Of a stretch of 64,000 bases of DNA, positions 22,288-33,872 are shown in pieces; positions within the stretch are counted from its first letter, which is position 1; each line of letters opens with the position of its first letter. Source of the DNA: Hyaloraphidium curvatum (taxonomy: Eukaryota; Monoblepharomycota; Hyaloraphidiomycetes; Hyaloraphidiales; Hyaloraphidiaceae); assembly GCA_025558095.1 (NCBI GenBank), contig JAIVFI010000007.1, positions 620,001 through 684,000 on the forward strand. Direction: 5' to 3'. Position numbers and translations under genes: made by a program. Below the pieces are notes generated by a model that saw only the letters and a program-made list of their open reading frames with translations, did no database searches and was not told the origin of the DNA.

Positions 22288-24403
22288 ATGGCGGCCGCGC
22301 GCGCGGGGTATCCGAACTACTCGGCGCCGTCGCCGACGCCGTCGGGCGCCGCGATGTCGCCGCCCGGCGCGCCGTTCGCGCTGTACGGCGCGCCGCAGCC
22401 GGCATTCCGCCCGGGCCAGAAGGCGCCGCCGCCGCACCTCCTCGCGCAGGCGTCGCTGGGCGCGCAGCAGGCAGCGGGCCAGACCGCGCACATCCAGCGC
22501 CAGCTGGACGCCGCCGCCCTCTCGCGCCAGTCCGCGTCGCCGCACCACCACGCACGCATGCAGCGCACCGCAGCCCGCGAGGACGCAAACGGCCGCGAGC
22601 CCGCGCAGAACGGCGACGCCCGCCACCAGTGGACAACGCTGGACCTCGGCGGCATGGCCATCCGCAACCTCAGCAGGGAGCTCTTCCGCTACTCCTTCCT
22701 CACCACACTCTACCTCAACCACAACCAGCTGGCCGCGCTGCCGCCGCAGATTTCCGCCCTCAAGCACCTCGTGCGCCTCGACGTGTCGGGCAACCGCCTG
22801 ACCTCGCTGCCGCCGGAGCTGGGCATGCTCTCCTTCCTCAAGGAGCTGCTGCTGTTCGACAACCAGCTGGCAACCCTGCCCCCCGAGATCGGCTTCCTGT
22901 TCCAGCTCGACAACCTGGGCCTCGAGGGCAACCCGATCCAGGAGCCCATCCTCGGGCTCCTGCAGAAGGACGGGACCCAGGGCGTCGTCACGTACCTGCG
23001 GGATACGTGCCCTGGTGGGTGCCCGCAGGGCAACGCAGCCCGGTTCGTCGCTGACCGCGCCCATGCAGTGCCTCCGGCGCCCCCGGATCGGGAGTGGATC
23101 TACCTGGAGGACGACGTCAGCTTCTCGTCGAGCGACTCGTTCACCGTGCTCTCGTACAACGTCCTGTGCGACAAGTACGCCCCCGCCTCCTCGTACCAGT
23201 ACTGCCCCTCGTGGGCCCTGCAGTGGGACTACCGCAAGGACCTCATCGTGTCCGAGATCGTCTCGTACAACGCCGACGTGGTGTGCCTGCAGGAGATCGA
23301 GATGGGGCAGTACGAGGAGTACTTTGCGCCGCAGCTGCGGGCAAACGAGTACGAGGGCGTGTTCTTCCCCAAGTCGAGGGCGAGGACCATGTCCGAGGCC
23401 GAGAAGAGGGCGGTGGACGGGTGCGCGACTTTTTTCAAGTCCAGCAAGTGGGTCTCCGGCACTGTGCGGGCCCGCGGGACCTCGGCTGACGTCGGCCCGC
23501 TTTCCAGGTTCACGCTGGTCGAGAAGCACCTGATCGAGTTCCAGCGGATCCCGATGGAGCGGCCCGAGTTCCGCAAGTCGGACGACATGTTCAACCGCGT
23601 GACGCTGCGGGACAACATCGCCGTCATCACGTTCCTGGAGAACAAGGAGACCAAGAGCAGGGTGCTCATCGCCAACGGTGGGTCGATGTGCCGCGCTTCG
23701 CGTGACCTTGCTCACCGCCCCCCCCCCCCCTACAGCCCACCTGCATTGGGACCCCTCGTTCCGGGACGTGAAGCTGGTGCAGACGTCCATGCTCACGGAC
23801 GAGCTCCAGCGCGTCATCTCGGCCTACGCCAACCTCCCGCCCCGCCACCCCCTCCACGCCTACTACCAGCAGAACCCGTCCCGGCTCCCCCTGCTGGTCG
23901 TCGGCGACTTCAACTCGACCCCCGACAGCGGCGTGTACGAGTTCATGTCCCGCGGCACGGTCAACAAGGACCACGAGGACTTTCTGAACCACTCGTACTA
24001 CAACTCGACGTCGGACGTGACCCACAAGCTCCAGCTCAAGTCGTCCTACTCCCACATCGGCGAGCTGGCCTTCACCAACTACACCCCGACTTTCAAGGGC
24101 GTCATCGACTACATATGGTACTCGGTGCCCGGCGTCGCCGTCACGGGCCTGCTCGGCAACCTCGACGGCGGGTACATGGCCCGCCAGGTCGGCTTCCCCA
24201 ACTGGCACCACCCGTCGGACCACATCCCCGTCATGGCCGAGGTCCGCCTGCGCGGCCCGAACGCGGGGGGCGCGAGCGGGACGGGGCGGGGCGGGGAGGA
24301 CAGGTTGGCGCCGGCACCGGCGGGGCGCAGGCCGTCGGATCTGAGCGCGTTCGGGGGCGGGCTGGGGGGGAGGGGGTTCGGGCTGGGGGGCGCCCGGAAG
24401 TAG
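22288..24403 (+). CDS. CCR4: CCR4 poly(A)-specific deadenylase (LRR plus EEP nuclease)
   Basis: Exons 22288-23014, 23069-23447, 23508-23677 and 23736-24403 give 647 residues. CCR4 is the exonuclease of the CCR4-NOT complex and removes mRNA poly(A) tails. After an Ala/Pro/Gln-rich N-terminus come about four leucine-rich repeats (LTTLYLNHNQLAALPPQI..., residues ~145-230) that bind NOT1/CAF1, then YLRDTCPVPPAPPDREWI and the nuclease: LSYNVLCDKYA, CLQEIE, FFKSSKFTLVEK, VVGDFNSTPDS and SDHIPVMAE supply the catalytic Asn, Glu, Asp, Asn, Asp and His. Introns 1 and 2 (54 and 60 nt) are multiples of three without stops. Intron 3 has a 13-base C run before its acceptor. The C-terminal tail is Gly-rich. 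Confidence 0.95.
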
Positions 24404-24561
24404 GTTTCTTGCGGGGGCTGGGCCGCGGCGGACGGACGGGAGGAGGAGGAGAAAGAGGGATGGGATGTATATGATCGGAGGAGGATGGAGGTCGCTTGAA
24501 CAGCCGCGTGCGTGTGCGCGTCCGTCCGCGTGGTATATCGCCGCGCTGTCCGAGGTACACG

Positions 24562-26499
24562 TCACCGTCCCCGCCCGTCGGGCGGGGCCTCCCGCGATGT
24601 CCGTATCCGCAGCTTCTCGGCCGCCTCCTCGAAGGCGCGCCGCGAATCGGCAATGTGCTCCGCCAGGTCCTCTTCCTCGGTTCCGATGCGGTCTGCAGGA
24701 CATCGTGAGCAATCGGATAAGACGTGGCAGTTCCGGAAACCCACATGCCGCCTCCTCCTCGTCCCTGGCCTCGCGCGCCTCCCTCTCGTCGATGAACTCG
24801 GAAAACGGCCCCCCGCCGCCCCCCAGGTCCCCCGACATGGGATCCCGCGGCGCCGTCCGCAGCTCCCTCTCCCTGTCCCACGCGGCCTCCGAGTGCCGCA
24901 GCGAGAGCGAATTCTCAAAGTTGATGTTCCACTTGAGCATCTCGCGGATGTCGCGCACCCACGCCACGCCCTTGGACAGCCGGTTCACGCAGGGGGCAAA
25001 GTAGGGCGACTGCCGCATGCGGCAGTACTCTCCCTGCCGCAGGATGTACCAGTCCCGTCCGTCGATCGAGAGCTCCGCCAGCCCGCGGGCGTAGGCCGAT
25101 AGCCGCACCTTGAGGGTCACCGACGAGGGCAGGATGGCGGGGCGGAAGGAGAGCGAGCGGGGGCAGATGGGCGTGAAGAGCATCGACTCGACGGCCGGGT
25201 GGAGTATGGGCCCGCCCGCGGAGAGGTTGTAGGCCGTCGAGCCCGTGGGGGTCGAGACGATGAGGCCGTCGGCGACGACGTCCGTGAGGAACTCGTCGTT
25301 GACGAAGCAGTCCAGCGCGGTCAGGTGCGGCTGCCGCCCGCGGTGCAGGACGATCTCGTTCATGCACTGGATGTCGGAGCGGGGGGTGCCGTCGGGGCGG
25401 ACGATGCGGTCCCCGGATTCGGTGTGGAGGGAGCACGAGATGCGCATGCGCAGGAGGATCGAGACGTCGCCCTCGAGGAGGTTGCGGATGGCGAAGCGGT
25501 AGGATTGGATGTGGAAGGGGAGGAGGAATCCGAGGGTGCCCATGGAGAAAGAGAGGATCGGCGGGACCGATTTGCGGAAGAGCTGGCACGCGTAGAGGAT
25601 GGTGCCGTCGCCGCCGAGGGTGATGACAAAGTCGATGTTACCCGAGACGGCATCCAGGGGTATCGTGACGACGTTGGGGAGGAGCTCCGACCGCAGCCCG
25701 GATGCTACCGAATCCTCGATGGCGAGGGTGATGTCGGGGTACTCCCGGTACATCCACCTGGGGAGAAGGGAGGGAGAGACGTTAGGCACCGCGGCGAGAT
25801 CGGTATCCCGCTCCGATCCGGGCCAGCGGCCTAGCACGTCAACCAATCGCGCCCCAAGCGACCGAGAGCAATCATCCCAGCATCCATAACGCTGGGAATC
25901 GAGGCACAAGGTGTCCTGCCTCGCGCCATATCTCGGCGATCCCCCAATAGATCCGCAACGGCGATTTGCCCCGATCCGGCCCCACAAGCACCCGATCTCG
26001 CCACGATAACGCGCATCGGCCTCGTCTCCCATTTTGCGCCAGCTCCCCACCTCATTATCTCAAGGAACGCCCGCTCGGTGCCGACGTCGTTCGGCTTCTT
26101 CAGTACCAGCACCGTCCGGGGCCTCTCGACCCACACCAGGCCGTACTCCCCCGAAAACGCGTCGCTCGAGATCGGCCGCAGCTCCGCGCGCGGGCCCATG
26201 CGCGAATTTGCCCGCAGGTGCGGCGGGAAGAGCTGGTCCGCGGAGCCGACCTTCACGGGGTGCTCGCCCGAGACAAAGTCCGTCGCGACCTCGAGCTCCT
26301 CCGTCGAGGTGAGGTCGTCGTGCAAAAATGTCGGCGGCCGGCCCCCGGTGGGGTGCCGGGCGGGAGGGGCCGCGTGGAGCGCGCGGGGCCGCGGGCCCGG
26401 GAACGGCGCAACGCATCGCGGGCAGCGCCTCGGGGCGGGCGGTGGGAAGCGGGGCGTCCGAAGCAGGCGTGGCAGGGGCAGCAGAGGCAGCCGCGGCAT
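24562..26499 (-). CDS. NAD kinase (ATP-NAD kinase, UTR1/POS5 family)
   Basis: Exons 26499-26051, 25757-24745 and 24692-24562 give 530 residues. It phosphorylates NAD(H) to NADP(H). Key features: VLVLKKPNDVGTERAFLEIM, the catalytic TLGGDGTILYA, SMGTLGFLLPF, CMNEIVLHRG and the donor-site loop VSTPTGSTAYNLSAGGP. Intron 1 is long (293 nt); splicing gives IMRWMYREYPDITLAIEDS. The C-terminal exon adds an acidic/basic helix (TEEEDLAEHIADSRRAFEE). The N-terminus after ATG 26499 is rich in Pro, Leu and Arg and could be a mitochondrial presequence, but the start is uncertain because the frame extends upstream. Head-to-head with RPL38 (164 bp). Confidence 0.92.
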
Positions 26500-26663
26500 C
26501 GGTCCCCGGCCCCTCCGCTCGCGCACAAACTCGAGATCGGGAGGCTCCGGTTCGCCGGGCTGATGCCTTTGGGTTAGAGCGTGGGGTTGGGTGCACTGTT
26601 GGTCCGATCGGAGCTTGGCGCCCTCTCTCAACGACCCGATTCCCGGTTCCTTGTTTCGCCAAT

Positions 26664-27463
26664 ATGGTGCGTCTCGGCCTGTTCCGGAGCCGATTCGGCA
26701 GGCCATTGGGTCTGCCAGACTTGTGGGCCCCGTCGGCCGGGCGGCGGGCCCCTGGGGACGGAGCTGGGGCCGACCTGTGGAGGAGGCAGCGGGGCGGGTC
26801 CGGCCGCACGGCGGCACATGGGGCCCTAGCTGGACCATGGGAGCTGGTCTTCCGGACATTGGAGATGCCCGCAAGGGACGGCGATGGCTCGGATTTCTCT
26901 ACGTGGGCCCACGAACCGAGGGACGGATCGCTAACTTGGACCTCGCCCCTCTTCGCACCCCCTCCTACCCCACAACAGCCGAAGCAAGTAAAGGAGATCA
27001 AGGACTTCTTGATGACCGCGCGGCGGAAGGACGCCAAGTGTGAGTTGGCTTTTCGGACACTGGAGAGCGGGCGGAAGGGAGTGGAAGGAGGGTGGCGTGG
27101 GGCGGGCGGCGGAGGACTGCTTCGGGACTCTGCGGGCATCTGGCGACGGCTATGGAGGCAGCTATCGTCGGACGTGGAGAGCTGCCTTGGCGGAGGACCT
27201 GGGATGGCGGCACCGGCGGACCGACACCACCCTCAAAACGGCGGCTGACCCCCGCCCCTCCGCAGCGGTGCGCATCAAGAAGACCGGGTCCAAGACCAAG
27301 TTCAAGGTCCGGTGCTCGCGGTACCTGTACACGCTGGTCGTGGCCGACTCGGAGAAGGCCGAGAAGCTGAAGCAGAGCCTGCCTCCTGGTGCGTCGCCCT
27401 TTCGTGCCTGCATCGGACAGCTGCTGACTTTCCCGGACAGGGCTTGAGGTCAAGGACGCGTAA
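26664..27463 (+). CDS. RPL38: 60S ribosomal protein L38 (eL38)
   Basis: Four exons, 26664-26666, 26979-27039, 27266-27388 and 27441-27463, encode 69 residues, the family length. The first exon is only the ATG; a 312-nt intron follows, the frequent position of introns in fungal ribosomal protein genes. The product [47 protein letters not shown] and [17 protein letters not shown] is a near-canonical eL38. Donors are strong (GTGAGT at 27040). Intron 3 contains a clear GCTGACTT branch. A small structural protein of the large subunit. Confidence 0.95.
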
Positions 27464-27665
27464 TACTCCCTCATGTGTACTATACTGCCTCTCTGGTCAA
27501 TGGGACCTGATTGACCGAACCAAGCGTCCTTGTACATTTGTCCACGCCAGCTCGCAACACCCGATTCACATCGCACCAGGCTGTATTCGCACCCCGCGTC
27601 CGTACATGCTTTTTCCACGTCGGGACCTCTACAGGGCACTGGCACCTGTTGAACAGCGAACCTGA

Positions 27666-29130
27666 TCAGCAACGTTTCATGCGCGCACCGCACGCCTCCA
27701 ACGCACCGGTGATGATATCCACGAGCTCGTTCGTAATCGAAGCCTGCCGCGACCGGTTGTACAGCAGCGTCAGCTTGTCGATCATCTCACCCGCGTTCTT
27801 GGTCGCATTCTCCATGGCCGTGCGCCGCGCCGCGAGCTCCGAAGCCTGGCCCTCGGCGATGCCCCAGTAGAGCGCGTTGGCAAAGTGGAACTCGCCCAGG
27901 TTCTCGGTGATCTCGTCCTCGGAGATTTCGTACTGGCTCAGGCCAGCTGGTGGGGGATGCGTGAGCGGGTGCGGCGGGCAAAGGCGGCATGCGCGGATAC
28001 TCACGGGCCTCGGTGATGGCTGCACCGCGGAAGACGGGCATCGGGGTCGTCTCGAAGGCGATGACACTCTTGAACCTGTTGTAGACGACGACGAACTTGT
28101 CGAATCCCTCGGAGTTCTTCAGGATCATGTCGGCGATGAGGCAGGCCTCGTAGTAGGTCGGCGATGCCTTTGCCGGGGCCGAGAACGACATCTTCATCTG
28201 GGCGCGGGTGGCACCGCGACCGAGCTGCGTCCGGGCCTTGTCGCCGAGCACGACGATGCCCGAGTCGGCGGCGACCGTCCTGCGCGTGAACTTGGACAGC
28301 GACGAGTGGATGCCCGAGCACAGGCCCTTGTCCGAGGACACGACGATGTAGAGGGTCTTGCCCTCCTCCTCGGGCAGCTTGGCCTCGATGTACTTGAACA
28401 GGGCTGCGGGGCGCGGTGAGCGGTCGGGCGATGCGCCTGTGCAGAGCATGCCCACCGGCATCGGTGTTGCCGTACGTCCGGGCGACGTCCATCAGCCTCT
28501 GCGCCCTCGACATCTTGGTCGACGCAATCATCTTCATCGACTTGGTAATCTTGGCGATGTTGGAGATGGACTTGAGACGCATTTGGACTGCGGGCCCGTA
28601 AGCACAGCGAACGAGCGGATCCGGCGGCACGAGGCCGCCGCCAGAGAACACCCACTTTCTTTGAGCGTGGCCATGTCCCGGGCCTGAGCCTCCATCAGTA
28701 GCGGGCTGGGTCGGGGAGGAGAGAAAGGTCCCGTTGAGTCCCGAGTCCAGCATCCGGCCGCAGCGCGCCTCATCCGGCCCGGGATCCGCCCCCGCCGCGT
28801 CCGCCGTCCGCATGCCTGCCCCCGTGCCGCGGCCCGGGTCCGTTGACGGTCCGGTGCGGCGCGTGTGGGGCAGCGCCTCCCGACCGGACCGGCGAGCCCG
28901 ACGCCTCCCCGGGGCCCGCGCCTGCCGCCAGCCGCCCCATCCGCGATATTGTAATGCCGCCGCGTCTGCCGCCGCGCCGCCCGCCGAGTGCCGACCCGCG
29001 TGTGCCGCGCAGCCGCCGCCGCCGCCACTTTTCCGCCGCCGCATCCCGCGCCGCCGCGCCGTACTCACCGCGCAAACGCCGCGCCGACGGCCGGCCGCGC
29101 CGCCGCCGCTCCCGTGCGAAGGGCGAACAT
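27666..29130 (-). CDS. ATP3: ATP synthase F1 subunit gamma, mitochondrial
   Basis: Exons 29130-29069, 28705-28656, 28587-28456, 28403-28005 and 27946-27666 encode 307 residues. Gamma is the central rotor shaft of F1. Exon 1 encodes a presequence ([21 protein letters not shown]). A 50-nt exon supplies ATLKEIQ just before [20 protein letters not shown], the N-terminal coiled-coil helix. [17 protein letters not shown] and the C-terminal helix ([22 protein letters not shown]) are also conserved. Intron 1 is 363 nt, far longer than the rest, and the small second exon was found by matching phase and the polypyrimidine tract at about 28709-28730. Divergent from OPA3, start codons 142 bp apart. Confidence 0.95.
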
Positions 29131-29272
29131 CGCGCGGGCGCCGAGGGGGGGAGGGGAAGGATGGCGCTGTCTGCTCGCGGCAGCGTCGAACAGCCGCGAA
29201 GGCAACACGCAAACGCCGCTGGACTCCACACGCGATTCCGTCGTCCAGAGGCCGGGTGGCCGCCGGGACACG

Positions 29273-30124
29273 ATGTCGGCCTTCAAAATAGGAATGCTGC
29301 TGGTGCGGACGGTCGGTACAGCACCCCGGGCCCCAGGACGCGCCCGAGCTCACGGGCAACCGCCGCAGCTTGCGAAGCCGGTCACGGGGGCGCTGAAGCG
29401 CCAGGCAAAAGAGAACGAAACGTTCAAACAGATCTGCATTCGCATCGCACAGGGGATGCACCGCACCGAGGTCAAACTGCGGACGGGGGCGCTCAACGAA
29501 TCCGTCTCGGCCCGCGAAGTCCGCCCGCTCAACGAAGCCAAGTAAGATCGCGGCCGCATATGTGCTGGCAGGATGTGCTGAGGCTCCCTTGCCCTCACCA
29601 GGGCTATCGACGCCGGTGCGGACTTCCTGGCCGAGGCAGTGACGTTCGGAATCGCCGCCTCAATCCTATTGTTTGAGCAATATCGATCCCGCCGCGACGC
29701 CAGGAACCGGAAGGAGTACGTGGACGTTTCCCTGAGCACCCTCGGCGAGAGCCAGCAGCGGCTGGCCGGGCTCGCGGACGACGTGCAGGCCATCAAGGCC
29801 GCGCTGGACTCGATGCGGGAGACCAACCTGCTCATCGCCGAGGGACTGGGCCGCCTAACGGCCGCGGAGCAGCAGGCCGAGGCGACGAACCGCCGGCTGG
29901 ACGGGGTGCTGGGGTTGCGGGACCTTTTCGGCGCGGAGGCGGCGCCGCAGCAGTTGGTCGTGAACCTGGAACCGGGGCGGCCGCCGGCGGGATCGGCCGC
30001 GCCAGGGGACACGCCGCTGTTTCTGAGCAGGCTGAATGCCAGGCTGGGACTGGGGTCCGCGCACGCGGGCGGGCTGCCGCCGATCACCGAGGAATCGGTG
30101 GCGCTCTCGCAGGTGGTCGGTTGA
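29273..30124 (+). CDS. OPA3-like mitochondrial membrane protein
   Basis: Exons 29273-29311, 29369-29541 and 29602-30124 encode 244 residues. The N-terminal half matches OPA3: MSAFKIGMLLVRTLAKP, KRQAKENETFKQICIRIAQG, HRTEVKLRTG, VRPLNEAKAIDAGADFLAE and a hydrophobic helix (AVTFGIAASILLFEQY). OPA3 sits in mitochondrial membranes and affects morphology and lipid metabolism. The C-terminal half is longer than in animal OPA3 (about 180 residues) and contains a probable coiled coil (SQQRLAGLADDVQAIKAALD). Intron 1 (57 nt) is a multiple of three with no stop, so its removal is inferred from the homology. Confidence 0.85.
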
Positions 30125-30279
30125 CGATCCCCGATGCAACGGTCTGGGTTCCGGGACATAGAGTGGATGTTGACTGGCTTCCCTCTTTCCTATGATCCGA
30201 TACGTTACCCCTATCCACATCTCTCTCTCGTCTGGCCGGTCGTTTTACGTACGTACTCGCCAACTTGTAGTCCGGTTTC

Positions 30280-31677
30280 TCAAGCCACGTAAGGCGAAAC
30301 CATCTTGGCGGGATCCACGACCTTGTCGAACACATCTTCGGTCACAAAGCCGAGCTTCAATGCGGCTTCCTTGAGGGTGAGGTCGTTGTCCAGGGCATAG
30401 TGTGCGATCTTGGAAGACTCGTCGTAGCCAATGACGGGCGACAGGGCCGTGACGAGCATGAGCGAGCGCTCCACGTATTCGCCGATCTTCTTCAGGTTCG
30501 GCTGCGTGCCCTCGATCAGGAACTTGCGGAAGTTGGTGCACCCGTCGGTCAGGAGGGTGATCGAGTGCATCACGTTGTAGATGATCAGCGGCTTGTAGAC
30601 GTTCATCTCGAGGTAGCCCCCCGACCCGGCGATCCCGACAGCCACGTCGTTGCCCATGACCTGGGCAGAGAGCATGGTGAGCGCCTCGGCCTGCGTGGGG
30701 TTGACCTTGCCCGGCATGATGGACGATCCGGGTTCGTTGGAGGGGATGATGAGCTCGCCGAACCCGGCGCGGGGTCCGCAGGACATGAGGCGGATGTCGT
30801 TGCCGATCTTGAACAGGGTGACGGCGAGCGTGCGCATGGTGCCAGAGAGCTGCACGAGCGCATCGTGCGCGCCCTGCACGGCGAACTTGTTCGGCGCAGT
30901 GATGAACGGCAGGCCCGTGAGCGCAGCGATCTGCGCCGCAGCGGCTTCCGCGAAGCCGGGGGCGGAATTCAGCCCTGTTCCGACCGCAGTGCCCCCGAGC
31001 GCGAGCTTGTACACGCCCTTGAGGCTGTCCTCGATGCGCTCGATATCGTCGCTGAGCGCCTCGGCGTAGCCGGACCACTCCTGGCCCAAAGTCAGGGGCG
31101 TGGCGTCCTGCATGTGCGTGCGGCCGATCTTGATGATCGCTTTCCATTCCACGGCCTTCGCGGCGATGGCATCGCGCAGCGCGGTGACAGATGGGATGAG
31201 GCTCCCCTTGACGTTGACGGCCGCGGCGATGCTCATGGCAGACGGGAAGGAATCATTGGATGACTGTGCCATATTGACGTGATCGTTTGGGTGCACGGGG
31301 CTCTTGGACCCGAGGGGCGTGCCGGCAAGCTGGCAGCACCGGTTGGAGATGACCTCGTTGACGTTCATGTTGAACTGGGTGCCGCTCCCGGTCATCCATA
31401 CGTGGAGGGGGAACATGTCCGCGTGCTGTCCCCCGAGAACTTCGTCGCACGTGTCCGAAATAAGCTGGAACTGTTGGTCCGGCAGTCGCCCGTCTCCATG
31501 ATTCGCGATTGCCGCCGCTTTTTTGAGAATCGCGTAGCTGATGATCATTTCGAGCGGGATGAGATCCTTGCCGATGGAGAAGTGCTGCAGCGAACGCTGC
31601 GTCTGGGCTCCCCAGAGCTTGTCAGCGGGCACGTCCACCTCTCCGAGGCTGTCGGTTTCTTTGCGGAACGTGGCCAT
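30280..31677 (-). CDS. Class II fumarate hydratase, intronless, no presequence
   Basis: One uninterrupted 465-residue frame. It interconverts fumarate and L-malate as an iron-independent homotetramer. It begins directly with [25 protein letters not shown], with no targeting extension, so a cytosolic location is inferred. Conserved blocks are [61 protein letters not shown] and the signature [13 protein letters not shown]. The style ([15 protein letters not shown]) looks more like bacterial FumC than the fungal mitochondrial enzyme at 59126-61481. Lack of introns in this intron-rich window fits bacterial acquisition; retroposition is another option. Head-to-head with malic enzyme. Confidence 0.93.
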   Translation of the reverse strand: MATFRKETDSLGEVDVPADKLWGAQTQRSLQHFSIGKDLIPLEMIISYAILKKAAAIANHGDGRLPDQQFQLISDTCDEVLGGQHADMFPLHVWMTGSGTQFNMNVNEVISNRCCQLAGTPLGSKSPVHPNDHVNMAQSSNDSFPSAMSIAAAVNVKGSLIPSVTALRDAIAAKAVEWKAIIKIGRTHMQDATPLTLGQEWSGYAEALSDDIERIEDSLKGVYKLALGGTAVGTGLNSAPGFAEAAAAQIAALTGLPFITAPNKFAVQGAHDALVQLSGTMRTLAVTLFKIGNDIRLMSCGPRAGFGELIIPSNEPGSSIMPGKVNPTQAEALTMLSAQVMGNDVAVGIAGSGGYLEMNVYKPLIIYNVMHSITLLTDGCTNFRKFLIEGTQPNLKKIGEYVERSLMLVTALSPVIGYDESSKIAHYALDNDLTLKEAALKLGFVTEDVFDKVVDPAKMVSPYVA

Positions 31678-32014
31678 CGTAGGGGTTGCGCCTACGAAAG
31701 TGCTCGAATGGGGACGTGGGGACGCACCCTCTAGCCAAAGTGAGCTCCGTCAAGGCCACGCCGATCGCCTTCGTTCAGTGCCGGACGCTTCGCGATCCAG
31801 TGATGCAGGCGTTGGAGCGACGACAAGTAGGTTCTTCTTGTATCCCTGTCTGTGGTGGTGGGGGCCCTGTTTCTAAATCCGGGTTGGTCACGTGATCATG
31901 TGGATCCCTGTCTGTGTCCTTGTGTCCCCATCATCAGCGGGCGCAACTTCCCCGTTGTGTTCCGCTTCGATTCCGAGGTCGGCATTGCAACCGTTCGCTT
32001 GGAATCGTTCCCTC
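31678..32014. promoter_or_regulatory. Putative bidirectional promoter, fumarase / malic enzyme
   Basis: The 337 bp between the start codons of a fumarase (-) and a malic enzyme (+) must contain both promoters. The evidence is arrangement only; no factor site was identified. In-frame ATG 31898 could lengthen the malic enzyme and shrink this region. Confidence 0.45.
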
Positions 32015-33735
32015 ATGCTTTCCAGCAGCAGGATGGCCGGGAACATCTCCAAGCGCGGCGCCGACCTGCTCCATGACCCTGCGCTGAACAAGTCGACAGC
32101 CTTCACCGAGGCCGAGCGCCAGGCGCTCGGCTTGGTCGGACTGGTTCCCGACGTCACCGAGTCGCAGGACCTGCAGCTTCAGCGCGTCGAGCTGCAGTTG
32201 TCGCACAAGACGTCCGACCTCGACCGTTACATCTTTCTCGTCAATCTCCTCGACCACGACGAAACGCTTTTCTACCGCCTCATCATGTCCGATCCCGCCC
32301 GCTTCCTGCCCATCGTGTACGATCCCACCATCGGTGACGCCTGCCTAAAGTTCGGCCACATCTTCCGGGGCCCCCGCGGCATGTACCTCTCGATCAAGCG
32401 CCGCGGCCACGTCAAGGAAGTCCTCCGCAACTGGCCTGAGAAGGACGTCAGGTTTATCTGCGTGACTGACGGCGGCCGCATCCTCGGTCTCGGCGACCTG
32501 GGTGCCAATGGGATGGGCATCCCGATCGGCAAGCTCCAGCTCTACACCGCGGCCGCCGGTGTGCCCCCCAAGGGCCTCATGCCCATGTACATCGACGCCG
32601 GCACCAACAACGAAGAGCTGCTCAAGGATCCCCTGTACCTCGGACTGCGCGAGCACCGCCCGTCGACCCAAGATCTGTTCTCGTTCGTCGACGAATTCAT
32701 GGAGGCGGTCAAGGAGGTGTTTCCGAAGTGCTGCGTGCACTTTGAAGACTGGACGGGCGTCGATGCCATGCATCTCATTGAGCGGTACCGTAACAAGTAC
32801 ACGATGTTCAACGACGACATCCAGGTTCGTCCGGTTTTCTCTCACGTCACCTCGGCGTCTCACGCATAGCTATGTCTTTGACGCCACTTCAGGGCACCGC
32901 CGGCATCACACTCGCCGGCATGATCAACGCCGTCAAACTCAAGGGAACCCACCTCAAGGACGAATCGTACCTCTTCCTCGGTGCTGGATCGGCCGGCATC
33001 GGATTGGCCAACCTGCTGTGCTCGGAGCTAGTCAACCAGGGCATGACGCTCGAGGAAGCCCGGAAGCAGGTCCACATGTTCGACGTCAACGGCCTTCTCG
33101 AGTCTACGCGGACCGATCTCGTAGACTTCCAGCTCCCGTACGCGCATCCCCATGGGCCCACCAAGGATTTTGTCGCCGCCATCGAATCAATCAAGCCAAC
33201 GACCATCATCGGCGTCAGCACGATCGGCGGCGCATTCAACAAGGCAGTGATCGAAGCCATGTGCAGGATCAATAAGCGCCCCATCGTTCTGGCCCTCTCC
33301 AACCCCACGTCAAAGGCGGAATGCACGGCCGAGCAAGCGTACACTTGGTCTGACGGCGCCGCCATCTATGCCGCCGGCGTGCCGTTTCCGCCCGTCCAGT
33401 TCAAGGGGCGAGAATACCTTGCGGGCCAAGCCAACAACGTCTACATCTACCCCGGAGTTGGGATGGCCATCTACGCAACGGAGGCAACCCGCGTCACGGA
33501 CAATATGTTCATCGAAGCGGCTTACGCTGTTGCCGATCACGTTTCGGACGCCGATCGGGCAAGGGGACTGCTGTACCCTCGGCAGTCCGACATTCTCGAG
33601 ACCGAGATCAAGACCGCCGCGCGCGTTGCCAAGCTTGTCTTCGACGCGGGCCTGGCGCGCGTGGAGAGGCCCAAGGATATCGAGGCCTTCATCAGGGCCC
33701 ACGTTTACGTGCCCAACTATACGGCACTGGTTTGA
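32015..33735 (+). CDS. Malic enzyme (malate oxidative decarboxylase)
   Basis: Exons 32015-32824 and 32893-33735 encode 550 residues; starting at the upstream in-frame ATG 31898 would add 39 residues. It decarboxylates L-malate to pyruvate with reduction of NAD(P). Conserved blocks: RGADLLHDPALNKSTAF, YDPTIGDACLKF, RGMYLSIK, VTDGGRILGLGDLGANGMG, the metal/substrate region EDWTGVDAMHLIERYR, then FNDDIQGTAGIT spanning the only intron, the dinucleotide fold FLGAGSAGIGLANLL and ALSNPTSKAECT. The shorter form shows no clear presequence; the longer one could carry one. NAD versus NADP preference is not decidable by eye. Confidence 0.92.
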
Positions 33736-33830
33736 AGCCTTGTTGGAGGCAAAGGCACCATTGGTTTGGTTAGGTATCGTGTAGACGGGTGCGAAGTGGG
33801 TGGTTGTCAAGGAACAGAAGCCCCGCTCAA

Positions 33831-33872
33831 TCTATCGTGCCTTATTCACGTTCTATCTTGCCTTATTCACGT
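33831..33872. repeat. Two tandem copies of a 21-bp unit
   Basis: Units 33831-33851 and 33852-33872 (each beginning TCTATC and ending GCCTTATTCACGT) differ at one base. They lie between the malic enzyme and LYAR genes, about 340 bp before the LYAR start. The surrounding 33736-34212 interval shows no gene. Confidence 0.8.

Noticed and set aside
23666-26050. A 794-codon minus-strand frame
   Set aside because: Only 24745-25757 is NAD kinase exon; the rest continues through introns and antisense of CCR4.
28001-29461. A 486-codon minus-strand frame
   Set aside because: It contains ATP3 exon 3 in frame but otherwise runs through intron 1 and the promoter; sequence is Arg/Gly/Ala-rich without family match.
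30400-31263. Plus-strand frame antisense to the intronless fumarase
   Set aside because: Mirror frame of a strongly biased coding sequence; no family resemblance.
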